Assembly (NCBI GenBank): GCA_964247055.1
Contig: OZ176056.1
Span: 1,364,001 to 1,428,000 of the forward strand
DNA from: Paragordius varius
Taxonomy: Eukaryota; Nematomorpha
Length of the DNA: 64,000 bases
Direction: 5' to 3'
The notes under the pieces were generated by a model. The model saw only the letters and a list, made by a program, of their open reading frames with translations, was not told where the DNA came from and did not search any database. This document shows, piece after piece, positions 33,905 through 46,700 of the stretch. The translations under genes and the position numbers were made by a program. Numbering within the stretch: the stretch's first letter is position 1; every line of letters begins with the position of its first letter.

Positions 33905-36900
33905 GTGGGTTCGGTGATGAGTGGTGGTAAAAAACAATAAAACGGTAACCTATTTAGTATTTTACAGTAAACTCAAGTTAGCCAAGTCTTATAATAAACC
34001 GTACGGCAATATCTGTTTTCAATCAATTCTCAACTCGTTAACAACCAAAACACCATCTATCTTGTTACTGAATGGCGGCTTCGGTGATGAGTGGATGTAC
34101 ACAATAATACTTTAATCTGTTTAGTCCTTTACAGTAAACTCAAGTTAGCCAAACCTTACAATAAACCGTCCGGCAATATCTGTTTTCAATCAATTCTCAA
34201 CTCGTTAACAACCAAAACACCATCTATCTTGTTACTGAATGGCGGCTTCGGTGATGAGTGGATGTACACAATAATACTTTAATCTGTTTAGTCCTTTACA
34301 GTAAACTCAAGTTAGCCAAGTCTTACAATAAACCGTCCGGCAAAATCTGTTTTCAATCAATTCTCAACTCGTTAACAACCAAAACACCGTCTATCTTGTT
34401 ACTGAATTGGGGCTTCAGTGATGAGTGGATGTACACTATAATACTTTAATCTGTTTAGTTCTTTACAGTAAACTCAAGTTAGGCAAGTCTTTACAATTAA
34501 CCGTCCGGCAAAATCTGTTTTCAACCAATTCTCAACTCGTTAACAACCAAAACACCGTCTATCTTGTTACTGAATTGGGGCTTCGGTGATGAGTGGATGT
34601 ACACAATAATACTTTAATCTGTTTAGTTCTTTACAGTAAACTAAAGTTAGCCAAGTCTTTACAATAAACCGTCCGGCAAAATCTGTTTTCAATCAATTCT
34701 CAACTCGTTAACAACTAAAACACCATCTATCTTGTTACTAGATTGCGGGATTCGGTGATGAGTGGAAGCACAAAATAACTTAATCTGTTTAGTCCTTTCA
34801 GTAAACTCAAGTTAGCCAAGTCTTAGAATAAACCGTTAGGAGAAATCTGTTTTCAATCAATTCTCAACTCGTTAACAACTAAAACACCATCTATCTTGTT
34901 ACTGAATTGGGGCTTCGGTGATGAGTGGATGTACACAATAATACTTTAATCTGTTTAGTCCTTTACAGTAAACTCAAGTTAGCCAAGTCTTTACAATAAA
35001 CCGTCCGGCAAAATCTGTTTTCAATCAATTATTAACTCGTTAACAACCAAAACACCGTCTATCTTGTTACTGAATTGGGGCTTCGGTGATGAGTGGATGT
35101 ACACAATAATTAATCTGTTTAGTCCTTTACAGTAAATTCAAGTTAGGCAAGTCTTTACAATAAACCGTCCGGGAAAATCTGTTTTCAATCAATTCTCAAC
35201 TCGTTAACAACCAAAACACCGTCTATCTTGTTACTGAATTGGGGCTTCGGTGATGAGTGGATGTACACAATAATACTTTAATCTGTTTAGTTCTTTACAG
35301 TAAACTCAAATTAGCCAAGTCTTTACAATAAACCGTCCGGCAAAATCTGTTTTCAATCAATTCTCAACTCGTTAACAACTAAAACACCATCTATCTTGTT
35401 ACTAGATTGCGGGATTCGGTGATGAGTGGAAGCACAAAATAACTTAATCTGTTTAGTCCTTTCAGTAAACTCAAGTTAGCCAAGTCTTACAATAAACCGT
35501 CCGGAGAAATCTGTTTTCAATCAATTCTCAACTTGTTAACAACTAAAACACCATCTATCTTGTTACTGAATTGGGGCTTCGGTGATGAGTGGATGTACGC
35601 AATAATACTTTAATCTTAGTTCTTTACAGTAAACTCAAGTTAGCCAAGTCTTTACAATAAACCGTCCGGTAAATCTGTTTTCAATCAATTCTCAACTCGT
35701 TCACAACCAAAACACCATCTATCTTGTAACTGAATTGGGGCTTCGGTGATGAGTGAATGTACACAATAATACTTTAATCTTAGTTCTTTACAGTAAACTC
35801 AAGTTAGCCAAGTCTTTACAATAAACCGTCCGGTAAATCTGTTTTCAATCAATTCTCAACTCGTTAACAACCAAAACACCATCTATCTTGTTACTGAATT
35901 GGGACTTCGGTGATGAGTGGATGTACACAATAATACTTTAATCTGTTTAGTTCTTTACAGTAAACTCAAGTTAGCCAAGTCTTTACAATAAACCGTCCGG
36001 TAAATCTGTTTTCAATCAATTCTCAACTCGTTCACAACCAAAACACCATCTATCTTGTTACTGAATTGGGGCTTCGGTGATGAGTGGATGTACACAATAA
36101 TACTGTTCTTTACAGTAAACTCAAGTTAGCCAAGTCTTTACAATAAACTATCCGGCAAAATCTGTTTTCAATCAATTCTCAACTCGTTAACAACCAAAAC
36201 ACCATCTATCTTGTTACTGAATTGGGACTTCGGTGATGAGTGGATGTACACAATAATACTTTAATCTGTTTAGTTCTTTACAGTAAACTCAAGTTAGCCA
36301 AGTCTTTACAATAAACCGTCCGGTAAATCTGTTTTCAATCAATTCTCAACTCGTTCACAACCAAAACACCATCTTGTTACTGAATTGGGGCTTCGGTGAT
36401 GAGTGAATGTACACAATAATACTTTAATCTTAGTTCTTTACAGTAAACTCAAGTTAGCCAAGTCTTTACAATAAACCGTCCGGAGAAATCTGTTTTCAAT
36501 CAATTCTCAACTCGTTAACAACCAAAACACCGTCTATCTTGTTACTGAATTGGGGTTTCGGTGATGATTGGATGTACACAATAATACTTTAATCTGTTTA
36601 GTCCTTTACAGTAAACTCAAGCCAATTACAATAAACCGTCCGTCAAAATCTGTTTTCAATCAATTCTCAACACGTTAACAACTAAAACTCCATCTATCTT
36701 GTTACTGAATTGGGGCTTCGGTGATGAGTGGATGCAAAAATAACTAATCTATTTAGTCATTTACAGTAAAATGAAGTTAGCCAAATCTTATAATAAACCA
36801 TCCGTCAAAATCTGTTTTCAATCAATTCTCAACACGTTAACAACTAAAACTCCGTCTATCTTGTTACTGAATTGGGGCTTCGGTGATGAGTGGATGCAAA

Positions 36901-39900
36901 AATAACTAATCTATTTAGTCCTTTACAGTAAAATGAAGTTAGCCAAATCTTACAATAAACCATCTGTCAAAATCTGTTTTCAATCAATTCTCAACACGTT
37001 AACAACTAAAACTCCATCTATCTTGTTACTGAATTGGGGCTTCGGTGATGAGTGGATGTACACAATAAAACTTTAATCTGTTTAGTTCTTTACGGTAAAC
37101 ACAAGTTAGCTAATTCTTACAATAAACTGTCCGGCAAAATCTGTTTTCAATCAATTCTCAACTCGTTAACAACCAAAACACCGTCTATCTTGTTCTGAAT
37201 TGGGGCTTCGGTGATGAGTGGATGTACACAATAATACTTTAGTCTGTTTAGTCCTTTACAGTAAAATGAAGTTAGCCAAATCTTATAATAAACCATCCGT
37301 CAAAATCTGTTTTCAATCAATTCTCAACACGTTAACAACTAAAACTCCGTCTATCTTGTTACTGAATTGGGGCTTCGGTGATGAGTGGATGCACAAAATA
37401 ACTTAATCTGTTTAGTCCTTTACAGTAAACCCAAGTTAGCCAAGTCTTACAATAAACCGTCCGGCAAAATCTGTTTTCAATCAATTCTCAACTCGTTAAC
37501 AACCAAAACACCGTCTATCTTGTTCTGAATTGGGGCTTCGGTGATGAGTGGATGTACACAATAATACTTTAGTCTGTTTAGTCCTTTACAGTAAAATGAA
37601 GTTAGCCAAATCTTATAATAAACCATCCGTCAAAATCTGTTTTCAATCAATTCTCAACACGTTAACAACTAAAACTCCGTCTATCTTGTTACTGAATTGG
37701 GGCTTCGGTGATGAGTGGATGCACAAAATAACTTAATCTGTTTAGTCCTTTACAGTAAACCCAAGTTAGCCAAGTCTTACAATAAACCGTCCGGCAAAAT
37801 CTGTTTTCAATCAATTCTCAACTCGTTAACAACTAAACCATTATCTATCTTGTTACTGAATTGGGGCTTCGGTGATGATTGGATGTACACAATAATACTT
37901 TAATCTGTTTAGTCCTTTACAGTAAACTCAAGCCAATTACAATAAACCGTCCGTCAAAATCTGTTTTCAATCAATTCTCAACACGTTAACAACTAAAACT
38001 CCATCTATCTTGTTACTGAATTGGGGCTTCGGTGATGAGTGGATGCAAAAATAACTAATCTATTTAGTCCTTTACAGTAAAATGAAGTTAGCCAAATCTT
38101 ATAATAAACCATCCGTCAAAATCTGTTTTCAATCAATTCTCAACACGTTAACAACTAAAACTCCGTCTATCTTGTTACTGAATTGGGGCTTCGGTGATGA
38201 GTGGATGCAAAAATAACTAATCTATTTAGTCCTTTACAGTAAAATGAAGTTAGCCAAATCTTACAATAAACCATCTGTCAAAATCTGTTTTCAATCAATT
38301 CTCAACACGTTAACAACTAAAACTCCATCTATCTTGTTACTGAATTGGGGCTTCGGTGATGAGTGGATGTACACAATAAAACTTTAATCTGTTTAGTTCT
38401 TTACGGTAAACACAAGTTAGCTAATTCTTACAATAAACTGTCCGGCAAAATCTGTTTTCAATCAATTCTCAACTCGTTCAAAACTAAAACATTATCTATC
38501 TTGTTACTGAATGGCGGCTTCGGTGATGAGTGGATGTACACAATAATACTTTAATCTGTTTAGTCCTTTACAGTAAACTCAAGTTAGCCAAGTCTTTACA
38601 ATAAACCGTCCGCCAAAATCTGTTTTCAATCAATTCTCAATCGTTAACAACTAAACACCGTCTATCTTGTTACTGAATTGGGGCTTCGGTGATGAGTGGA
38701 TGTACACAATAATACTTTAATCTGTTTAGTCATTTACAGTAAACTCAAGTTAGCCAAATCTTACAATAAACCGTCCGGCAAAATAAGTTTTCAATCAATT
38801 CTCAACTCGTTAACAACTAAAACACCATCTATCTTGTTATTAGATTGCGGGGTTCGGTGATGAGTGGAAGTACAAAATAACTTAATCTGTTTAGTCCTTT
38901 CAGTAAACTCAAATTATACAAATCTTACAATAAACCGTCCGGCAAAATCTGTTTTCAATCAATTCGCAACTCGTTAGCATCCAAAACACCATCTATCTTG
39001 TTACTGAATTGGGGCTTCGGTGATGAGTGGATGTACACAATAATACTTTAATCTGTTTAGTCCTTTACAGTAAACTCAAGCCAAGTCTTACAATAAACCG
39101 TCCGTCAAAATCTGTTTTCAATCAATTCTCAACACGTTAACAACTAAAACACCATCTATCTTGTTACTAGATTGTGGGGTTCGGTGATGAGTGGAAGCAC
39201 AAAATAACTTAATCTGTTTAGTCCTTTCAGTAAACTCAAGTTAGCCAAGTTTTACAATAAACCGTCCGGAGAAATCTGTTTTCAATCAACTCTCAACTTG
39301 TTAACAACTAAAACACCATCTATCTTGTTACTGAATTGGGGCTTCGGTGATGAGTGGATGTACACAATATTACTTTAATCTGTTTAGTCATTTACAGTAA
39401 ACTCAAGTTAGCCAAGTCTTTACAATAAACCGTCCGGCAAAATCTGTATTCAATCAATTCTCAACTCGTTAACAACCAAAACACCGTCTATCTTGTTCTG
39501 AATTGGGGCTTCGGTGATGAGTGGATGTACACAATAATACTTTAGTCTGTTTAGTCCTTTACAGTAAAATGAAGTTAGCCAAATCTTATAATAAACCATC
39601 CGTCAAAATCTGTTTTCAATCAATTCTCAACACGTTAACAACTAAAACTCCATCTATCTTGTTACTGAATTGGGGCTTCGGTGATGAGTGGATGCAAAAA
39701 TAACTAATCTATTTAGTCCTTTACAGTAAAATGAAGTTAGCCAAATCTTACAATAAACCATCTGTCAAAATCTGTTTTCAATCAATTCTCAACACGTTAA
39801 CAACTAAAACTCCATCTATCTTGTTACTGAATTGGGGCTTCGGTGATGAGTGGATGTACACAATAAAACTTTAATCTGTTTAGTTCTTTACGGTAAACAC

Positions 39901-41185
39901 AAGTTAGCTAATTCTTACAATAAACTGTCCGGCAAAATCTGTTTTCAATCAATTCTCAACTCGTTCAAAACTAAAACATTATCTATCTTGTTACTGAATG
40001 GCGGCTTCGGTGATGAGTGGATGTACACAATAATACTTTAATCTGTTTAGTCCTTTACAGTAAACTCAAGTTAGCCAAGTCTTTACAATAAACCGTCCGC
40101 CAAAATCTGTTTTCAATCAATTCTCAATCGTTAACAACTAAACACCGTCTATCTTGTTACTGAATTGGGGCTTCGGTGATGAGTGGATGTACACAATAAT
40201 ACTTTAATCTGTTTAGTCATTTACAGTAAACTCAAGTTAGCCAAATCTTACAATAAACCGTCCGGCAAAATAAGTTTTCAATCAATTCTCAACTCGTTAA
40301 CAACTAAAACACCATCTATCTTGTTATTAGATTGCGGGGTTCGGTGATGAGTGGAAGCACAAAATAACTTAATCTGTTTAGTCCTTTCAGTAAACTCAAG
40401 TTACCCAAGTCTCACACTAAGCCGTCCGGCAAAATAAGTTTTCAATCAATTCTCAACTCGTTAACAACCAAAACACCATCTATCTTGTTACTGAATGGCG
40501 GCTTCGGTGATGAGTGGATGTACACAATAATACTTTAATCTGTTTAGTCCTTTACAGTAAATTCAAGTTAGGCAAGTCTTTACAATAAACCGTCCGGGAA
40601 AATCTGTTTTCAATCAATTCTCAACTCGTTAACAACCAAAACACCGTCTATCTTGTTACTGAATTGGGGCTTCGGTGATGAGTGGATGTACACAATAAAA
40701 CGTTGATCTGTTTAGTCCATTACAGCAAGCTCAGGTTATCCAAGTTTTACAAAAAACCGTCCAGCGAAATCTGTTTTCAATCAATTCTCAACACGTTAAC
40801 AACTAAAACTCCGTCTATCTTGTTACTGAATTGGGGCTTCGGTGATGAGTGGATGTACACAATAATACTTTAATCTGTTTAGCCTTTACAGTAAACTCAA
40901 GCCAAGTCTTTACAATAAACCGTCCGGCAAAATCTGTTTTCAATCAATTCTCAACTCGTTAACCACCAAAACACCGTCTATCTTGTTACTGAATTGGGGC
41001 TTCGGTGATGAGTGGATGTACACAATAATACTTTAATCTGTTTAGTCCTTTACAGTAAACTCAAGTTAACCAAGTCTTTACAATAAACCATCCGTCAAAA
41101 TCTGTTTTCAATCAATTCTCAACGCGTTAACAACTAAAACACCATCTATCTTATTACTGAATTGCGGGCTTCGGTGATGAGTGGA
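33905..41185. repeat. Satellite array B, with higher-order repeats
   Basis: About 44 monomers of the same 163-167 bp family as array A. Nearly all are of the linker-containing TCAATCAATTCTC subtype; the GGCGAAA/short subtype of array A is essentially absent. Multi-monomer blocks are copied: 37218-37406 recurs at 37548-37736 (330 bp away) and largely at 39521, 38363-38554 recurs at 39850 (1,487 bp away), and the shortened CAAGCCAATTACAATAAACC monomer of about 36617 recurs at about 37930. It ends in a decayed monomer at 41185, followed by DNA homologous to that after array A. The open frames in it are repeat by-products. Confidence 0.97.
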
Positions 41186-42240
41186 TTTAAAAGACTAGGG
41201 CACGTTTTATCGATACAGCAAAAACATCTTATAGCAGTACCACATTTTGCTTTTCATATAATTCCAATTTGCCTATCTCACTCTTATTTTTGTCACATAT
41301 TTCTTTATCCAACTCTCGAAACAGACTACAAAAGAATTACAGCCATTTCATTTATTTTGATATCCAATATATTTTAATGTTTTATTAAATAATATATATA
41401 TAAACCCAATGGGGTCATAACACCTTACAAAATAAAAAATAAATAATTTTAATCGTATATAATATTCAGATATTGTGTGGTTTTTTTTATAATATAATTT
41501 AGATTATAAAGATCATTTAATACAGACGCAGCGATTCTGTATACTACCTTCAATTTTTTTACCAAATTAAATGTTTTTGGTAAGATTTATTTCAAAAATA
41601 AATAAATTTTTAAAAATTAAAATTATACAGTAGACAAAACGTTAAAACTAAAACATATAAGTTTTATAGAAGATTACCATATTTCTTAACCAAATGTTAT
41701 CACCGTTTTGTTTTGCAAAGTAAGGTATATTGATTTAAGTGATGACACTATCATATTATATACTTAAAAATATTTATTTTTGTTTTAGGAATTATCTAGG
41801 TTTAAAAGAGTCGGTTGTCTTTTTAGATTGTTATTTAATTTTTGTTTTATCTGTAAATAATTGTTATTGTAAAATCGTAAATAAAAATTTAAATGTGCAT
41901 CAAATCGGGGGGTAGTATGAAAAAATACCTAATTATATATGGTAAGAAATGATAAGAATCCTATGTTGCTTTTGTTTTGGGTCTTACCATTAGATTTCGA
42001 ACAAACGGACGGTACCTAAAATGAATGGTTCCTCTAAAATAAATCAAAATGGCGAGATTGTGCGACAAAATATTGAATACCTATGACATTAAAAAAAAAT
42101 AATTTTAAGAAAAAGTTTTAAAACAGGGGCTCTTTTTTTATAATTTATATTAAATTTGAGCCCCCTTTCTATTTTGCGGAGGCTCAAAATTATTACCTTT
42201 TTTTTTATTTTAAATATGTAAATATTGTTTACCTGATTCT
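41186..42240. other. Non-coding flank of unit B
   Basis: Aligns with 2727-4860 of unit A after removing the 1.1 kb that A has extra. No supported gene. The short open frame at 41162-41377 spans the satellite edge and is not conserved in unit A. Confidence 0.6.
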
Positions 42241-42278
42241 AAATATACTGGCAAAGAATAAAGAGAAAAGTAACTAAA

Positions 42279-42650
42279 ATGAGTAAAGTAGAAATTATCA
42301 ATCCAGCTAAAAATTTAATGATTAATTATCCAAATGATTTGAGTGAATATTTTTTGATTCAAATACTGTCAGTTTCTAATTCTCTAAAGGATAAGATAGC
42401 TCAAATTAACAATGGCAGGCAACTTAGAGCTTATTACCCCACCAGTTTCAGCCAGTTATGATGAAGTTATAACAGCATTATTGTTTTTGACTTTACCAGT
42501 TACGGTTGCTTCGGCGGAACGTTCATACTCAAAGTTAAAAATAATTAAAAATTATATTAGAAGCACGATTGATGAAATAAGGTTAAGCTATTTATCCTTA
42601 CTAGCAATTGAAGCGGAAATGGCGGATCAAAAAGGATAAAAAAGATATAA
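42279..42650 (+). mobile_element. hAT transposase remnant, C-terminal part (unit B)
   Basis: Orthologue of the remnant at 4918-5326 in two frames (42279-42461, 42412-42639). It keeps the codon missing in unit A (VASAERSYSKLKIIKNYI), and ends EAEMADQKG by a frameshift relative to A's longer KDKKD tail. Dead transposon fragment. Confidence 0.85.
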
Positions 42651-42898
42651 TTAGAAAATTTGCTTATGCAAAATCGAGAAAACGAAATTTTAAAACATGA
42701 TTTTCTGATTAATACATGTTCTGAAAAAGTTATTTAATTATAACCTGGAAAAATGAACGTTAAAATTAAGGAATTGGCGGTGGTTAGGGAGGGCGCGGGT
42801 TGTTACTAACCATCATATATAAAAATACCAAGAACGCAAAACATTAGACCAAGTCATGTAAATATTATCGTTTTTAAATAATATTTATTTATGAATCT

Positions 42899-43108
42899 AA
42901 GTGATGCGTGGACTTCTGTTATTAAAAATAAACCATTTTTCACACGGGGTGGGCCCGAACTGGGGGCCTAATTCAAAAAAAGGGCGAAGTTATTGTCGGG
43001 GCATTCATTAATGATTTTATTTTTTCGACATTTGGATTTGAATGGGTCCACCGGTTTTCCGGAAACACATCGCAAAGCCAGCATTTTCCATTTTTATAAA
43101 TATATAGA
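42899..43108 (-). mobile_element. Helitron 5'-end fragment (unit B)
   Basis: Same block as 5548-5758; the minus strand begins TCTATATATTTATAAAAATG at 43108. Contains CACCGGTTTTCCGGAAAC, whereas unit A has TTTTCCTGTACC. Confidence 0.6.
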
Positions 43109-43599
43109 TTCAACTTTTTGCTTCTTCCCAATATTTATTGCAATATGTAATTAATTATATGGTGGCTGCAATGGTCTTGCGTTTTAACTCTATCAAAAAT
43201 ATTTGACGATTTTTTTGAGATGAGCTGACTGCGTTCAATTTGAAGGAATCAATTATAAATTAATCCATCCTTTTTGCATTTAAATTCCATAATTAGCGAA
43301 ACTTAAATAACAAATGGCCTAAAAAATTAAAATTAAAATATTACAGGAAAAGTATATATTATACTTAACCTGAAATAATGTGAAAAAAAATGTTTTTTGC
43401 TTCAAATTATACATTTATTCATTCTAAAAAACTTATATTGTTGCTTAAATACTTGTATTTGGCATGGATTTACAAATCCCTTAATAATTAAAAATGTTCA
43501 CAAAGTATTATTGCAAAATATTTTTAAATCTTAAACGCAATTCAACTTTGTTTTGCTTAGGCTGTTATAACTTTTAAGTAAGAATGTTTGTTAACTTGT

Positions 43600-43717
43600 T
43601 TATATATTACAGTGTAGTTGGAGCGTACCTTGTACTATAGATATCTGACCTGATAAAATGTTTTTTTAACGTTAATATCCAAATATTTTTTTAAATATTT
43701 TTTTAAATTATATTACG
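43600..43717 (+). promoter_or_regulatory. Upstream region of micro-exon gene B
   Basis: Matches 6240-6359, but the TATAAAA of unit A is GATAAAA here (about 43653-43659). If that motif is the TATA box, the two copies may differ in promoter strength. Confidence 0.3.
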
Positions 43718-46700
43718 ATGATGAATGCTATTATGCGAACATTAATTTATAATATTATAGCATGTATTCTGCTAAGTCAAACGACAGGTAATACTGCTTT
43801 AAATGACAAATTATGTCAATTTTTAATTTCCAAAGTATTTTACAGATTCTTAAATTTTCACAACAAAACTTATATTTTGGGAGTAAAGGTCTTATTATAA
43901 TTAAATAGAGTAAGGATTCGTAATGCAAGCTTGCAATTATTCGTTATTCGCTTTTTTACCACCTCTACAATGTTAGTAAATAGATATAAAAACAGTCAGT
44001 CACTTATTAAATACCTTTTAACAATAATAATATGTCTCTACCTACTTGAAATCCGACCAATGACCATTATGGTATTAACAGTATATCATATTCATCAAAA
44101 AAATATAAGAATTACCATAGAGCTCTTGTTTTTTCCATTCTTTACCAAATATCTAAATCCGTTTAACGAAAAAAATAAATTTTTGTTAAATAAAGGATAT
44201 ATGACTGTATTTATTGATTGGTTTCTCAATGCCATGGCATTGTTTTTCCGTATTTAATAATAATATTCCAATTTTGTTTTACAAAAATATGTGTAATATA
44301 AGATATTCAAAAACACATATTTTTTTAGAGTTATTTAAAAATGCTTGAGGGTGAATTTAAAGTGTTTAAAAATAAATTTGAGGAGCTAATAATATATATA
44401 TTAACTAATGATGAAAGTTTATAATTATCTGCATTACAAAGCCAATAGATCGGTTTTTATATATTGACCCCTGCTAACAAAGTTTAATTTATTATTTTAT
44501 CATATAGCATATCGTGAACAAATTGTATTCGGTAAAGATATACAATTATTTTCTTATCTAATTTAACTTATTATTAACAAATATTTCAATATAATATTAA
44601 GAATGTTTTTACAAAATTTAATTAATATTTATTTATTTAATCAAAAAAATTTATTTAATATTGTGACACTGGGTTTAGTTATTGAGATCAAGGATGACAA
44701 TTATTCACCTAATACTAATCAATCCAGAACGGACATTGAACAAAGTATATCTATATATATGTATATATAGCTTTTTTCAAAAATATTTAAATATGTATCG
44801 CAATGGTTGATATTAGAATTATTTTTTAAAATTGGTTCCAAATCATCAATTTTTTGTTTTGGCTGTTCCACATGTTTTTTGAAAATAAGCTTTTATGGTT
44901 TCATCTTAAATGCCATTTCGCTTTTGATTTTAGTTTATTTGCTACCCCTGGTTTTTAAAGTAATTGTCAAATCTTGATTCCATATTCTTTAAAATATCAT
45001 TTTTATGGATAAAATATATAACCGGAAATCATAGAAGCCAAAATAATTCTCTTACTGATTCCTAAGATAATTTTTAAACAGAAAATGAGAAATAAATTTT
45101 TTATTACCGCTGTACAAATACAATGCTGTTTTATTTGATATTAAAATTTATATTTTTATATATATTTATTATTAGGAATTTCAGAAAATATACAAGTTAT
45201 AATTAAATATAATCCCTTTTATGTTAGCATAATTATATATACTAAGCAATCATTATTTATCTAATTCAAATTTTTGAATTTGCAGAATCTCACTAAAATA
45301 CCCAATGTGTCGGTTACTGAATTCGCAATAAGTAATATTTTTTGGATTAAAATATAATTTATGCAATATTTAAAGTAAGGGTGTACCACACTTCCGTGTT
45401 CCGTGCGTCACTCGGAAAATTTGGAAATATATTTTTAAAAAATTTTCTTATGAATATAAAATTAATATTTCCTAAAAAATTTTACCTTCTCTGGCAACAA
45501 ACTAGAAATCAATGTATTTGTTTAAAATTTTAATTTTTATGTCTGAATGATAAAATATACCATTTATAATTCAAATTTACCTTTGAGCAATTCAAATTCC
45601 CCCTCGAACCACTCAAATTCACCCTAAACAATTCACCCTCACCCTTAACATTAATTATGTGTTTTCGGAAATTCATCATTGATATGAAACATATTTTTAT
45701 GACATAGATTATTTTTCAGCATTATATTAATTATAAACGGAATTCGATATTTTAAAATATTATAAAAAGATAATTTTTAATCTTAAAAAACACATCATTT
45801 ATTTTAGGGTGAATTTCAATTCTTCGAGGGTGAATTTATATTATGCAAGGGTGAATTTTAACTGTAAATGCTATATTTAGCTGATATATACTTCAAATGC
45901 GGCCCGCCGATTTTTTGATTCAAAAAGCCGCCAAAGCTATTTTATGTTGTTGTTTTAAAGGTTAAAATTAAATATTTAATATGATAATAACTTATTTTAA
46001 GTGGTACAATGATTAATTAGAGCTCCATACTAGAGAAATAATGGTTTGACCGATTAAAAAATAACGGTCTTATTGCTTAGAAATGCATTTTCTAATAATA
46101 TAAAGAGTTAAATAGTTTAAATAGTGAAAATTCAATTTTTCTATGACCATATATATTATTAAAAATACTTATTTGGTCAGAAAATTAAGTTTACTATAGT
46201 CAAATTCATATTTCTATTAGCCATATCATATGGTTGTTTTTGACTGGTTATTTTTAATACTTACAAGCACGAATTTGTAACCGGGGACAATCTCAATAAG
46301 GATTTAAAATAGTAAAATTTGTTTTATTTTTTCAGATTCAAATGAAACTCAGTTGATGGATAAATATTATTATCAGGTCTCGTAATTATAAAACTTAATT
46401 ATCTTCTGTATAATAATATTTACAGTAAAATTAAATTATACAGACTAAACGTAAAAAATTAATACAAATATCATTTTAACACGGCTATAGTTTTTAAGAC
46501 TTGATTATTTCAATTATAACTCATTGTTTTAAAATGCAAAGTATGAAATAAAGATATATATTGAAAACAATTTATATATTCTACAATTGTAAATTGATAG
46601 TTTACATAGAAAAAATATTTGTCTTTATGTTTTCAGCTTTTGTTTTAGAATTCCGATTTTTACTGTACAATAATTTAGGCTTTACAAAAAAACTTAAACA

